The translations under genes were made by a program, and so were the position numbers. A stretch of DNA of 64,000 nucleotides from a virus. Location: positions 62,001 through 126,000 of the IMG/VR virus record IMGVR_UViG_3300036466_000332; one strand, given 5' to 3'. Shown here piece by piece: positions 1 through 8,044 of this stretch (positions within the stretch are counted from its first letter, which is position 1; every line of letters starts with the position of its first letter). The notes beneath the pieces were generated by a model that did no database searches, had not been told where the DNA came from, and saw only the letters and a program-made list of their open reading frames with translations.

Positions 1-1
1 T

Positions 2-262
2 AGGAATGCAGTAGAGGATTTAGATGGAATCAGAAATGAAATAAGAGAAGAGAATAGAGAACTTTATGATATCATTGATCAAATTGACAGGGTGGTTAGA
101 TTATCTAATGACGATTTGGATTTCAGTTTTGATGAAGTGTTTGAACACACTATTAAAAAATGTAGTCTAGTAAAGATGATAGGTGTTGATAATTTTAATG
201 AGAAGGCAATATGGGACTTGGGCAATACACTATTAGATGAATCAAGAAGGGGTGACGAATAA
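2..262 (+). CDS. Hypothetical protein, C-terminal part
   Basis: The frame is open from the left edge to a TAA at 260-262, so only the last 86 residues of a gene that starts outside the window are visible. They are charged and probably helical. The segment around VKMIGVDNF resembles the I-G-[DKN]-x-x-F segment of the paralogous proteins downstream, so this may be another member of that family. Its stop directly abuts the ATG of the next gene, indicating one transcript. Function unknown. Confidence 0.65.
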   Translation, partial: RNAVEDLDGIRNEIREENRELYDIIDQIDRVVRLSNDDLDFSFDEVFEHTIKKCSLVKMIGVDNFNEKAIWDLGNTLLDESRRGDE

Positions 263-496
263 ATGTACACTGTTAGCTTGAGATTTGATGGTAAGGATAA
301 TAATGAAAAAGAAATAGTTGTTCACTCTAATGTCAAACCTGAATTAAAATGGGCGTTGAAAGTAAACCACAAAAATATAATCTATATTCTTAGAATTGAT
401 GATGTGGTGTTGGATACAACAGCCAATACCGATTACATTATATGCAAGTGTAATGTTTTAAAAAAGATATATGATGGTGGTGAGAAAAATGAATAG
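263..496 (+). CDS. Hypothetical protein, 77 aa
   Basis: This small acidic protein starts at the ATG immediately after the upstream stop (TAAATG junction), which suggests translational coupling. The sequence reads as alternating short beta strands with no membrane segment and no recognisable motif. Its 3' end overlaps the next gene, whose ribosome binding site lies inside it. Function unknown. Confidence 0.6.
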   Translation: MYTVSLRFDGKDNNEKEIVVHSNVKPELKWALKVNHKNIIYILRIDDVVLDTTANTDYIICKCNVLKKIYDGGEKNE

Positions 497-1448
497 AGAT
501 ATTAATGTTCGGGATATAGATAATATGAGTGACCTTTCTTTTTATAAAGCTATTGGTACTTGGGGTGGGAGTTTCTTAGTTTATTATATCAATAATGCTG
601 AACCAAATGAAGAATATGTAAGAAGACTTTCTATGATTAATTTAGTGAGTGAAGATATAATACTTTCCCACAAGGAGTTAGAAGTGTTCCATCACCGCTC
701 TAAAGATATATTGCCTGACGGTTTTTCTATTTTAGATGCACTGAGTGTTTTTAAAAATATGGATAAGATAAAGGTGATTGATTCTATAGGGGATGTTAGT
801 TTCTTGAATAATTTCAATTTTCCTATTAAGGTTGATTTGATAGTAAAAGAAGACATACCAAAATACTTAGAGTATCTATTTACAGAAAACAAAAATGAAT
901 TGCTGGAAGATTTATTTTTAGAGACTATACTAAAAGAAATTTCTAACAATGAAAAAATATACCAATTCGCATATGAGATTTTCGAATTTTATGATTACAA
1001 TATAAATGGGTTTGGTTTACAAGAAAATCCAGGGTATTTTGATTTAGAAAATAAATATAAGGATAAAGATTTAAAGATAACGAAAAAAGAAGCAGAAGAA
1101 ATAGATTTTGATGGTGTTGTCGTATTAGAGGGTTTATCTAAACCTTATATGAAAGATATAGTTGGATGGTATATACATGTGCTAGAGGAAGTAGAAGATT
1201 TAAAAATAATAAATAAATATAAATTTCTAGGTGGGGATATGGATGATTTGACTAATAAATTATATAGAGCTATAGTGGATAATCTCATATATTACCATGA
1301 AGATGATAATATTAGTTTTTATGATGGTTATACAGATGAGTCTCTATCCATTCATATCGGTATTTCTCCTATATTCTATTATGAGAAAGATGAAAGTTTC
1401 GAAAATAAAGGTGACTTGATAGATGCAATAATGGGTTATGTATCATAA
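489..1448 (+). CDS. Phage hypothetical protein, repeated paralogue family (member A)
   Basis: I do not recognise a function. The start is the ATG at 489, behind GGTGGTGAG; a longer frame opens at 471 but has no ribosome binding site. The N-terminus has the family signature (S-D-L-x-F-x-K-x-I-G, then FLVYYINNA and a downstream Arg). The middle has an I-D-S-I-G-D-x-x-F-L segment, and the C-terminus has IFYYEKDESFENKGDL, which is nearly repeated at the end of the protein ending at 5891. The same N-terminal block occurs in the genes at 3347, 4911 and 5975. A terminator follows directly. Confidence 0.75.
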   Translation: MNRDINVRDIDNMSDLSFYKAIGTWGGSFLVYYINNAEPNEEYVRRLSMINLVSEDIILSHKELEVFHHRSKDILPDGFSILDALSVFKNMDKIKVIDSIGDVSFLNNFNFPIKVDLIVKEDIPKYLEYLFTENKNELLEDLFLETILKEISNNEKIYQFAYEIFEFYDYNINGFGLQENPGYFDLENKYKDKDLKITKKEAEEIDFDGVVVLEGLSKPYMKDIVGWYIHVLEEVEDLKIINKYKFLGGDMDDLTNKLYRAIVDNLIYYHEDDNISFYDGYTDESLSIHIGISPIFYYEKDESFENKGDLIDAIMGYVS

Positions 1449-1478
1449 GCTGGGTTTACACTCAGCTTTTTTTTATTT
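1448..1478 (+). terminator. Rho-independent terminator
   Basis: An 8-bp stem (AGCTGGGT / ACTCAGCT, one G-T pair) with a 4-base loop is followed by eight T residues. It closes the operon that ends at 1448. Confidence 0.8.
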
Positions 1479-1518
1479 TTCAGTAACAATCTTTTGAAGG
1501 ATTGTACAAATTCCTTTT

Positions 1519-1531
1519 GATTATATATTAT
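1519..1531 (+). promoter_or_regulatory. Early-type phage promoter motif (GATTATATATTAT)
   Basis: One of five copies of the block [GA]ATTATATATTAT in intergenic plus-strand positions of this window. It lies 63 bases before the RNA polymerase beta' gene. The core TATATTAT matches, from memory, the early promoter consensus of Bacillus phage AR9. Promoter activity is inferred from repetition and position. Confidence 0.6.
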
Positions 1532-1593
1532 ATAGACGAAACAAATAAAATATTAAAAGGAAAACAATTTATTTATCATAATAAGGAGATGAT

Positions 1594-2964
1594 ATGGAGA
1601 TGGGTAGAAAAGGACTTAGTTTTTCATTTTTGAATTTAGAAAAATTAGTTAAAAAAGACATTAAGAATGAAACTGGTTTTATGTTGGATACCAGTATAAA
1701 CTACCTTTATTTGTACAAAGAGGAAATGTTAATGAGTGATTCTATTTATTCTAGAAAGTTTGGAATAAGTGAATCAGACCCTAAAAGTATACTGGCTTAT
1801 CTTTACACATGTAAATGTGAGAATTTATTAGGTCAGAATAATAAAGGGAGAGTTTGTCCTGAGTGTGGTTATAAAGTAAAAAAACAAGAGTTCCCAATAA
1901 CGATAAGAGCTTGGGGTAAAATAGCACCACATAAAATAATGACTTATGCAGGTTTACTACACTTTAGAACTGTACTTGGGAGAAAGAACTTTAAGAAATT
2001 TTTGAATGGGAAGTTAAAAACAGAGGACGGAAGTAAAATAAAGGTTACAGAATTATATGAGAAATTTGATATAGTTTTAAAGAAGGTAGGTAAATCATCT
2101 AAATCAGACACCACTAAATTTCTTTTAAAACACAAAGAAGATTTCTTCACATCGTATATACCTGTGATAAGTAAGAAAACAAGGTATTTACACAGGAGCG
2201 AGAATATCGTTCCCCATTATACAATTCATGATATGAATAGTATATACACATCAATATCTGGTGACATACAAACTCTAAGGGATTACTGTGATAGAGAAAA
2301 TACCCCAAAGATTACAGAAAATACTGTTAGAGCTATACAGAGAAAATACTGGGATTTAAACGACAACTTAATAACAGAAATAGTCGGTGGGGGTAAAGAA
2401 AAGATATTACGTAACGAGATATTCGCAACAAGATTACCCTTTACTTCACGTTGTGTGATTGTGCCACATGTCACCAAACATATTGATGCGATAACTGTAC
2501 CTTATGATGTCTTTAGAGGTATATTTAGAAGAGAGATATTTGATGTTCTAGTCAATAATGGGATGCCAGTAGATAGAGCTTATAGGTTTATTGATATTAA
2601 TATCGATCTAAGAGAAGACGATAAGAAAGTTCTTGATGAGATACTGGAAAAAGATATCGAGAACAATTATGTTCTCGTCAATAGACAACCGACATTAAAA
2701 TTTGAATCCACCAAATCATTGAGGATATCAAGTCTCGAAGATGAAAATGTATTAAGGATACCTTCTGTTCTGCTTGAAGGATACAATGGTGATCATGACG
2801 GTGATGCACTTACTATGACACACCAAGATAGAGATTTATATATGGACATCCATGTGTATATGCAACCTAAAGTACACATAGTAGATTATAAAAGGAAAGT
2901 TAATGAGGGGTTAAGTCTAATAAAATCTCAGTCATTAATATTTAAATCTAGTTTAGAAGAGTAG
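1594..2964 (+). CDS. RNA polymerase beta' subunit, N-terminal half (split gene)
   Basis: This is the N-terminal part of a multisubunit RNA polymerase beta' chain. Around residues 71-95 it has a zinc-ribbon pattern, CKC followed by CPECG, as in bacterial beta' (CxCG...CxxCG). Near residue 380 is VNRQPTL, matching the beta' NRAPTLH block. Near residue 399 is YNGDHDGDAL, the counterpart of NADFDGDQM, whose three aspartates bind the catalytic magnesium. The protein stops about 55 residues later, so the bridge helix and trigger loop must be on another gene that is not in the window. The start follows AAGGAG. The early-type promoter upstream suggests it belongs to the non-virion polymerase. Confidence 0.88.
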   Translation: MEMGRKGLSFSFLNLEKLVKKDIKNETGFMLDTSINYLYLYKEEMLMSDSIYSRKFGISESDPKSILAYLYTCKCENLLGQNNKGRVCPECGYKVKKQEFPITIRAWGKIAPHKIMTYAGLLHFRTVLGRKNFKKFLNGKLKTEDGSKIKVTELYEKFDIVLKKVGKSSKSDTTKFLLKHKEDFFTSYIPVISKKTRYLHRSENIVPHYTIHDMNSIYTSISGDIQTLRDYCDRENTPKITENTVRAIQRKYWDLNDNLITEIVGGGKEKILRNEIFATRLPFTSRCVIVPHVTKHIDAITVPYDVFRGIFRREIFDVLVNNGMPVDRAYRFIDINIDLREDDKKVLDEILEKDIENNYVLVNRQPTLKFESTKSLRISSLEDENVLRIPSVLLEGYNGDHDGDALTMTHQDRDLYMDIHVYMQPKVHIVDYKRKVNEGLSLIKSQSLIFKSSLEE

Positions 2965-2972
2965 GTGTGGTT

Positions 2973-3341
2973 ATGTATATATACGATCATAAAGATCTAT
3001 TGGGGTGTATGAACCCCAACGATATCCTACCAAAAACAAGGGTTAGGTTATTGATGGAAAATGATTTTTTGTATTATTTGTACGCTCCTTGTAGTGGAGA
3101 GAGTGTTAAAATCTTTTATTATAGAAAAATGGAAAAGATAAAAGACGAGAATGATGCAAGGAAATTGATTAACCATATTATGAATATGCGTAAAGATAAC
3201 CTTCATAGAATCTTGGGGGATGAAATCTTTTTGAATGATTTGATTGAAGGGTTAACATTTGATCTTGATGTGAATATAGAAAAATATAACTTGATAGATT
3301 ATATTGCATATGAAAAATATAGATATCATAATGGAGGATGA
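2973..3341 (+). CDS. Hypothetical protein, short relative of the local paralogue family
   Basis: About 122 residues. The ATG at 2973 is preceded by AGGTGTGG; a GTG six bases upstream is in frame but less well placed. The segment LGDEIFLNDLIEGLTFDL matches the I-G-[DKN]-x-x-F-[LV] block of neighbouring paralogues, so it looks like a shortened member lacking their N-terminal signature. It lies eight bases after the beta' gene and is probably co-transcribed with it. Function unknown. Confidence 0.65.
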   Translation: MYIYDHKDLLGCMNPNDILPKTRVRLLMENDFLYYLYAPCSGESVKIFYYRKMEKIKDENDARKLINHIMNMRKDNLHRILGDEIFLNDLIEGLTFDLDVNIEKYNLIDYIAYEKYRYHNGG

Positions 3342-3346
3342 TTTCA

Positions 3347-4213
3347 ATGTATAATTCTGGTGAGGTTTTGACAGACAAAGAATATAGAAATTTATATGGG
3401 ATGTATGGGTTTGATTTTATAGCAGATTATATAAATAAATGTCAAAATGAAAAAGAAGTTGGAAGAAGGGTGCATTCTTTAAAAAGGAATTTCGAAAAAT
3501 TAAAAGAATGTAACAGGTATCTTTCTTTTCAAAAGATGCTTTTAGTTGATAATGGTGATGTGAAATCCCATTACAAAAAAAGTTGTTCGAGAATCCATAA
3601 CGAATTGGTCGGTTTATTTGATAAACTTGACAAAGAAAAAATAATAAAAATTATAGGGGATAAAAAATTCTTAGATATATTTCTACACGCTATCATTATA
3701 GATATGCGTTCTTTTAAAGGTGATTCGCTTCCAGAATATTTTAAAATGTTGGATGATAAGATATCTAAAAAAATAATCTATGAGTTTATCTATTCGAATT
3801 TTATTGGGAATAAGAAAATCAAATCAACATTATATGGTCTTTATAAGAAATTATTTGAAAACAAATATAAACCTGAACTCGATAGTGAAAGAATCGGTGG
3901 AGGGATGTTACCCCTCGGGAAAGGTGGTTTCAATAAAATACTAGAGAGTTTGGATGGTGATAATTTCAAAGACTTTATAAATGAGATAATTCCAACTATA
4001 AAATATTATGGTTTGGTAGTCAACAAAGATGAACTTATAGAAAAACTGATAATAAAAATGTTGAGAAATTTCATACACATTGAAGGGGTTGATAAAGAAA
4101 AATACAACCTTTTGACATCACCGTTATTTGTGATAGAGACAAGTGATAAAAACATAGACATTGTGTATCAGAACCTGTATGAAAAGTTGATGGAAAGTAA
4201 ATATTATGACTGA
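3347..4213 (+). CDS. Phage hypothetical protein, repeated paralogue family (member B)
   Basis: The start is the ATG at 3347, behind GGAGG with a 9-base spacer. The N-terminal signature (YRNLYGMYGFDFIADYINK, then E-x-x-x-R-x-x-S-L) and the IIGDKKFLDIF block place it with the proteins at 489, 4911 and 5975. The C-terminal half diverges and carries a short glycine-rich patch around residues 183-193. No known domain is visible. A terminal expansion of related genes beside an RNA polymerase gene is typical of lineage-specific phage families of unknown role. Confidence 0.72.
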   Translation: MYNSGEVLTDKEYRNLYGMYGFDFIADYINKCQNEKEVGRRVHSLKRNFEKLKECNRYLSFQKMLLVDNGDVKSHYKKSCSRIHNELVGLFDKLDKEKIIKIIGDKKFLDIFLHAIIIDMRSFKGDSLPEYFKMLDDKISKKIIYEFIYSNFIGNKKIKSTLYGLYKKLFENKYKPELDSERIGGGMLPLGKGGFNKILESLDGDNFKDFINEIIPTIKYYGLVVNKDELIEKLIIKMLRNFIHIEGVDKEKYNLLTSPLFVIETSDKNIDIVYQNLYEKLMESKYYD

Positions 4214-4231
4214 ACCTAAGGTGTGGTGTGA

Positions 4232-4894
4232 ATGTACCAAAAAATAAAGATAACCGAATATGATATAAGAAAAGCTAATATCAACGTCTTATTTTCTGGT
4301 GGTTTAATATCAGAAGAAAAATATACAGAGTTAAAAAATTCTGATAAAAAAACAAGAGTGGTCAAAGTTGGGATGATGTTTAGAGACGACAAGGAATTAT
4401 ATAATGCTTTTACAAAAAGGTTAAAAAGATTTGTGAAAACATTTATTGAAGATAATGGTTTAGAAGATAACATTTATGAAGTTGTAAAGGATGCGGTTTG
4501 GGTTTATGGTCGCTATCCTACAAAAAGAAAATACAATGATTATATAGAGTTTGTAAAAAAGAGAATCGCAACATCTGTTTTACCTTTAGGGATACAGAGT
4601 GTGGTTTTCTATTATAACTCATTAGAAGGAGATTTCTTCCAGAGAGGTTTGGGGGATGTTACTCTGGACGAATATCCTTTTTTAAATAAAGTTAAAATGT
4701 TTATGGCATTAAAAGAAAGTAACCAATATAAAACTCTTTATGAAAGACTACACAAATATGAATTAAAATATTTGAGAGGAGAGTTGAATAGAAAACATCG
4801 AAAGAGCATCTTAAAAAAGAAATATCAAGAGGGTGTGGTAAAAGAAGATGACAATTACAGAATAATAAAAATAATGGTTAATAAACTGTTATAA
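4232..4894 (+). CDS. Hypothetical protein, 220 aa, basic C-terminus
   Basis: A lysine- and arginine-rich protein with no recognised domain and none of the signature of its neighbours. The start ATG follows AAGGTGTGGTG. The C-terminal 50 residues are strongly basic (RGELNRKHRKSILKKKY), which would suit nucleic-acid binding, but that is only a guess. It sits in the same operon as the paralogue family. Confidence 0.65.
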   Translation: MYQKIKITEYDIRKANINVLFSGGLISEEKYTELKNSDKKTRVVKVGMMFRDDKELYNAFTKRLKRFVKTFIEDNGLEDNIYEVVKDAVWVYGRYPTKRKYNDYIEFVKKRIATSVLPLGIQSVVFYYNSLEGDFFQRGLGDVTLDEYPFLNKVKMFMALKESNQYKTLYERLHKYELKYLRGELNRKHRKSILKKKYQEGVVKEDDNYRIIKIMVNKLL

Positions 4895-4910
4895 AGGGAG
4901 TGTGTGTATA

Positions 4911-5891
4911 ATGGGAAATTTTCCAAACACATTAAGAAGAAGAGATGATATAGGAGGATTAGATGTTATCAATGTCGATAATATATCTAATTTAGAATTT
5001 TCTAAATTAATTGGAGAGTATGGGTATGTATTTTTATTAAAGTATATTAATGAAGCCAAAACTAATAAAGAGTATTGTGAAAGGATAAAAAATCTAAAGA
5101 TTTCTTTTCCTTATGATCGACTATATGGGTCAGACAATGATAAAGATAAGATAGTCAGAACTTTCTTTGAATCGATTTTCTTTTATAAACATTTGGATAA
5201 AAGGAAACTGATAGATGCTATGGGTAATGAAGATTTTGTATATCGATTTGCAAACCTTATAGCTCTAGATATCATATATTCTACAGATGAAAATGGGATC
5301 TTAGTTAATCTACCAGAGTACATCGAATATATTAAAAACTCTGATCTTTTATTAAGTTGCGTTGAAAATATAGTGATTAACGATTCGGTTTTTATTGAAC
5401 GTATAATGGATAAAGCTAAAAACATTTGGGGTTACCTTTTTAAAGAAAGTCATTTAGAAAGTAATGATAAGGCTTTATTTGATAAATCAACAGGGGAGTT
5501 AATAAACCACCCCAATTATGATGAACATGGTATTGGTATTTATGATGAGGACACACTTTACCTGTCACCGTTGACAGATATCGATATGGCCAATATTGCA
5601 AAAATGCTTAAGGATTTTAGGGGTATACTTTATCAACACCCTCTATATCCCTTCATAAGACATATTGCAGAAACGAATGATTATTTCAATGATGAATATT
5701 CTTTGGATGTGTTCTTTATGGATTCAACCCTACACGGGTTAATATACTTCTACGATCCTGAAGGTGAGATGTCTAATTTAAGAAGTCAAGGTTGGTTACT
5801 AGATTATATTTTTTATTATGAAAAAGATGATAGGTTCACAAATTATGATGACCTATTCTATTATATAATAGAAATGGTTGATATGCCATAA
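4911..5891 (+). CDS. Phage hypothetical protein, repeated paralogue family (member C)
   Basis: The start is the ATG at 4911 after AAGGGAG. The N-terminal signature reads ISNLEFSKLIGEYGYVFLL followed by KYINEA and an EY-x-x-R, the clearest match to the protein at 489. The middle block is IDAMGNEDFVYRFANLIALD, and the C-terminal block YIFYYEKDDRFTNYDDLF also matches the protein at 489. These three shared blocks show whole-length homology between the two. A strong terminator follows. Function unknown. Confidence 0.75.
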   Translation: MGNFPNTLRRRDDIGGLDVINVDNISNLEFSKLIGEYGYVFLLKYINEAKTNKEYCERIKNLKISFPYDRLYGSDNDKDKIVRTFFESIFFYKHLDKRKLIDAMGNEDFVYRFANLIALDIIYSTDENGILVNLPEYIEYIKNSDLLLSCVENIVINDSVFIERIMDKAKNIWGYLFKESHLESNDKALFDKSTGELINHPNYDEHGIGIYDEDTLYLSPLTDIDMANIAKMLKDFRGILYQHPLYPFIRHIAETNDYFNDEYSLDVFFMDSTLHGLIYFYDPEGEMSNLRSQGWLLDYIFYYEKDDRFTNYDDLFYYIIEMVDMP

Positions 5892-5897
5892 ACTATA

Positions 5898-5925
5898 AAG
5901 CAGGGGTAAAACCCTGCTTTTTTAA
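5898..5925 (+). terminator. Rho-independent terminator
   Basis: Stem AAGCAGGG / CCCTGCTT with a short A-rich loop, followed by a run of T. It ends the operon that closes at 5891. Confidence 0.85.
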
Positions 5926-5947
5926 GTGTCAAACTTCATTTAAACAA

Positions 5948-5959
5948 AACAAACTAATA
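5948..5959 (+). promoter_or_regulatory. Late-type phage promoter motif (AACA-N6-TA)
   Basis: AACAAACTAATA lies between a terminator and the gene at 5975, 16 bases before its start. It fits the AACA-N6-T[AT] pattern found before many genes here. Confidence 0.4.
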
Positions 5960-5974
5960 AAGGGGATGTTAAAT

Positions 5975-6544
5975 ATGTTAAAGAAATTAATTATATTTTT
6001 ACTTACTATTTTTGGTGTAAACACTAAGTCAGAAGAAATGAGTTTAGATATGGAGTTCAACAATTTAAGCGAGGAGGAATTTAATAAAAAAATACAACTG
6101 AAAGGGTTTGGGTGGTTGTGTGAATATATAAATAAATCTAATATGGATGATAGTTATATAGAGAGAGTAAAAAATATTAGACGATATTTTGAAATAACAA
6201 CAGCCAGTGAAGACCCACTGATGTATATGGAGAATTTTAAAAAGTTGAATTATGTTAAACTAATAAATGTACTTGGTAAAGATGGATTTTATAAAACATT
6301 TAAAAAAGAAATTATAATGGATATACACTATCAAATAACCGAGTATAGTATACCAGCTTATTTCCCAATAATAAGAACAGACAACATATTAAAAGACATG
6401 TCAGATTATCTATATAGATATTATCTTAAAACAAAAGAAAAGGAATGTCTCACAACTAAAGAGTTTATCAATTCAATGAATGGTGAACATTTATTGAGAA
6501 AAGAAAAGAATATGCTTGCAATGAATCCAATGGTTGTATCATAA
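5975..6544 (+). CDS. Phage hypothetical protein with N-terminal hydrophobic segment (paralogue family member D)
   Basis: The start is the ATG at 5975 behind AAGGGG with a 9-base spacer. Residues 1-16 (MLKKLIIFLLTIFGVN) form a signal peptide-like or membrane-anchor segment, unlike the other family members. After it come the family signature (LSEEEFNKKIQLKGFGWL, CEYINKS, R-x-K-N-I-R) and an NVLGKDGFYKTF block. It could be an exported or membrane-bound version of the family. Function unknown. Confidence 0.7.
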   Translation: MLKKLIIFLLTIFGVNTKSEEMSLDMEFNNLSEEEFNKKIQLKGFGWLCEYINKSNMDDSYIERVKNIRRYFEITTASEDPLMYMENFKKLNYVKLINVLGKDGFYKTFKKEIIMDIHYQITEYSIPAYFPIIRTDNILKDMSDYLYRYYLKTKEKECLTTKEFINSMNGEHLLRKEKNMLAMNPMVVS

Positions 6545-6563
6545 GAGAGGGTGGACAAAATAA

Positions 6564-6971
6564 ATGGACGAAAGACATATAGATAGTATGCTTAGATTTT
6601 ATAAAAAACACAATCCAAGAAAAGAAGCTGAAGATGATGATGTGGAGAAGTTTTATATGTATAAAATAAACACTTTAAAGGGTTACTTTATAAGATTCAA
6701 TTTCTTTTCTGGTTACACCGAATATATCGATGTTGATGCTATAAAGTTAGCCACACTATCTTTAGACTACTTCCTTTTTGGGGAGGAGATAATAGGAAAG
6801 AGGCTAAAAAATTTAGCTGACACTTTAGAAAGCAACAGAAGAAAAGAGAGATTAAATAACTTCGATAAGTTTTTAATGATTTTGGGTCTTAAAAAGTTGA
6901 AAAATAAGAAGTCGATATTTGACAATTATGATTATGGTTCCTTTATCAAAGGAGTTTATGAAAGAATGTAA
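6564..6971 (+). CDS. Hypothetical protein, 135 aa
   Basis: A charged, mostly helical protein with no recognised motif. Its ATG follows AGAGAGGGTGG, 20 bases after the previous stop, so it belongs to the same transcript as the gene at 5975. A bidirectional terminator separates it from the convergent dCTP deaminase gene. Function unknown. Confidence 0.65.
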   Translation: MDERHIDSMLRFYKKHNPRKEAEDDDVEKFYMYKINTLKGYFIRFNFFSGYTEYIDVDAIKLATLSLDYFLFGEEIIGKRLKNLADTLESNRRKERLNNFDKFLMILGLKKLKNKKSIFDNYDYGSFIKGVYERM

Positions 6972-6977
6972 TAAAGG

Positions 6978-7003
6978 GCGAGGGTTAAACCCTCGCTTTT
7001 TTT
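6978..7003. terminator. Terminator between convergent genes
   Basis: Perfect 7-bp stem GCGAGGG / CCCTCGC with loop TTAAA and seven T residues on the plus strand. It overlaps the stop codon of the minus-strand gene by two bases. Confidence 0.85.
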
Positions 7004-7541
7004 ATTCGAATTCTTTATATATCTTACTCCCTTGGATACCTTTATTTTTTTGGTATTTACCTTTATCATATGTTTTTAATATAGGCCCCATTAACGGTTC
7101 ATAATATATTTGACATATCTCTATATCAGGGTATAAAAACACTGGCTCTGTACAACTGAGCTCAAGTGTCCAATACCCCTCAAAGCCGTTATCCCCAAAT
7201 CCTGCAGTTGCATGGATATCAATACCCAATCTACCGATAGAACTTCTTCCTTCTAATCCTGGTACCAAATTGTGCGTTTTAGTGTACTCTCTTGTTCTAC
7301 CTAGATATAATTTATTGGGTTTCATCAAAAAACCATTTTTTTTGTCTATTTTGAAGGTTTTTGTTTTCATTTCTTTTCTCATGTCAAGTGGTTCTCCATT
7401 AATAGAATTTTCATAAACAGTTAATTCATTGTGTAACCTAAGATTATAACTGTTTGGGTTTAATCTCTCTAAATCAAAATCCTCTATATAAATATCACCT
7501 TCATCAATTCTATCTAAAATTCCACCATCCGATAATTTCAT
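7002..7541 (-). CDS. dcd: dCTP deaminase (Dcd/DUT family)
   Basis: It predicts deamination of dCTP to dUTP, possibly with hydrolysis to dUMP. The trimeric dUTPase-fold signature is clear: LNPNSYNLRL near residues 28-37, then GRSSIGRLGI near 98-107 (phosphate-binding Arg, Ser and Arg as in Escherichia coli Dcd), a substrate-side stretch DIHATAGFGDNGFEGY, and TLEL carrying the catalytic glutamate. Length (179 aa) is normal. The start follows AGGAGG. Together with the ThyX-like gene nearby it suggests the phage controls its own dUMP/dTMP supply. Phage PBS1 also encodes a dCTP deaminase, used to make uracil-containing DNA. Confidence 0.88.
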   Translation of the reverse strand: MKLSDGGILDRIDEGDIYIEDFDLERLNPNSYNLRLHNELTVYENSINGEPLDMRKEMKTKTFKIDKKNGFLMKPNKLYLGRTREYTKTHNLVPGLEGRSSIGRLGIDIHATAGFGDNGFEGYWTLELSCTEPVFLYPDIEICQIYYEPLMGPILKTYDKGKYQKNKGIQGSKIYKEFE

Positions 7542-7559
7542 TAGTCTCCTCCTCTAATA

Positions 7560-7787
7560 TTAAATTAAGCCGTTAACATACATTGGGCAATTTTCTTTAT
7601 CATTCGGTGATAACCTAGCATCACCAATATAATTACATTCATTTTTTTCCCCATTGTAAACACATTCTTGAACATTACATTTTATATCGTCATTAGTTTT
7701 GTTTTTCATTTTGTCCATCTCCTTTTTATTGAGTCTTTTAACCTTATCTTTCATAAGCAACATTCTCATTTCTAATTCTATATCCAT
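7560..7787 (-). CDS. DUF1540-like small cysteine-rich protein
   Basis: The chosen start is the ATG at 7787, behind GGTGAT. The frame extends further upstream, but that part is translated terminator hairpin. About 75 residues. The C-terminal half carries the pattern IKCNVQECVYN, C-N-Y, and C-P-M-Y, matching the four-cysteine layout of DUF1540 (I-x-C-x-V-x-x-C-x-Y-N ... C ... C), a small metal-binding family common in Firmicutes. The N-terminal half is a charged helix. It lies 18 bases upstream of the dCTP deaminase gene on the same transcript. Confidence 0.65.
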   Translation of the reverse strand: MDIELEMRMLLMKDKVKRLNKKEMDKMKNKTNDDIKCNVQECVYNGEKNECNYIGDARLSPNDKENCPMYVNGLI

Positions 7788-7811
7788 TTTTATCACCATT
7801 TCATTGTTATC

Positions 7812-7845
7812 AAAACAAAAAAATGTGTGGGGTTTTAACCCCACA
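7812..7845 (-). terminator. Terminator, minus strand
   Basis: Stem TGTGGGG / CCCCACA. Read on the minus strand it is followed by a run of T. No minus-strand gene of usual size ends here, so it would terminate the short transcript proposed at 7846-7971. Confidence 0.7.
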
Positions 7846-7971
7846 TCTTATAAGGAATTAATATGGAGAAAACAAGGCAAGGGATTAAGAGAAATACATA
7901 ATGATCTCATCTAAGACACTTGGGATAGTTTCAATAAGTTCACAGTGTATTTTTATTTCTTAATCTACCTC
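7846..7971 (-). ncRNA. Candidate short minus-strand transcript (small RNA or tiny peptide gene)
   Basis: This 126-base interval is bounded on the minus strand by an AACA-N6-TA motif (7972-7983) and by the terminator at 7812-7845. It contains AGAGGT just inside the 5' end, followed by 23 codons open to a TAA at 7885-7887, but the first codon after the spacer is ATA, not a normal start. It may therefore be a small RNA, a decayed gene, or a peptide with an unusual start. Confidence 0.35.
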
Positions 7972-7983
7972 TAGTATATTGTT
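7972..7983 (-). promoter_or_regulatory. Late-type promoter motif (AACA-N6-TA)
   Basis: AACAATATACTA on the minus strand, identical over 13 bases (with the next G) to the plus-strand motif at 19725-19736. It points at the short terminated interval described here. Confidence 0.45.
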
Positions 7984-8010
7984 ATAGTAAAAATATTTTT
8001 ATTTTATAGT

Positions 8011-8022
8011 AACAAGCTTATA
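8011..8022 (+). promoter_or_regulatory. Late-type promoter motif (AACA-N6-TA)
   Basis: AACAAGCTTATA, followed by G, lies 23 bases before the ThyX-like start. It is divergent from the motif at 7972-7983. Confidence 0.5.
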
Positions 8023-8044
8023 GAAAATAATGGGAGGTAATATA

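Noticed and set aside
7788-7844. N-terminal extension of the DUF1540-like protein
   Set aside because: It is encoded by the terminator hairpin and T tract; the ATG at 7787 has its own binding site.
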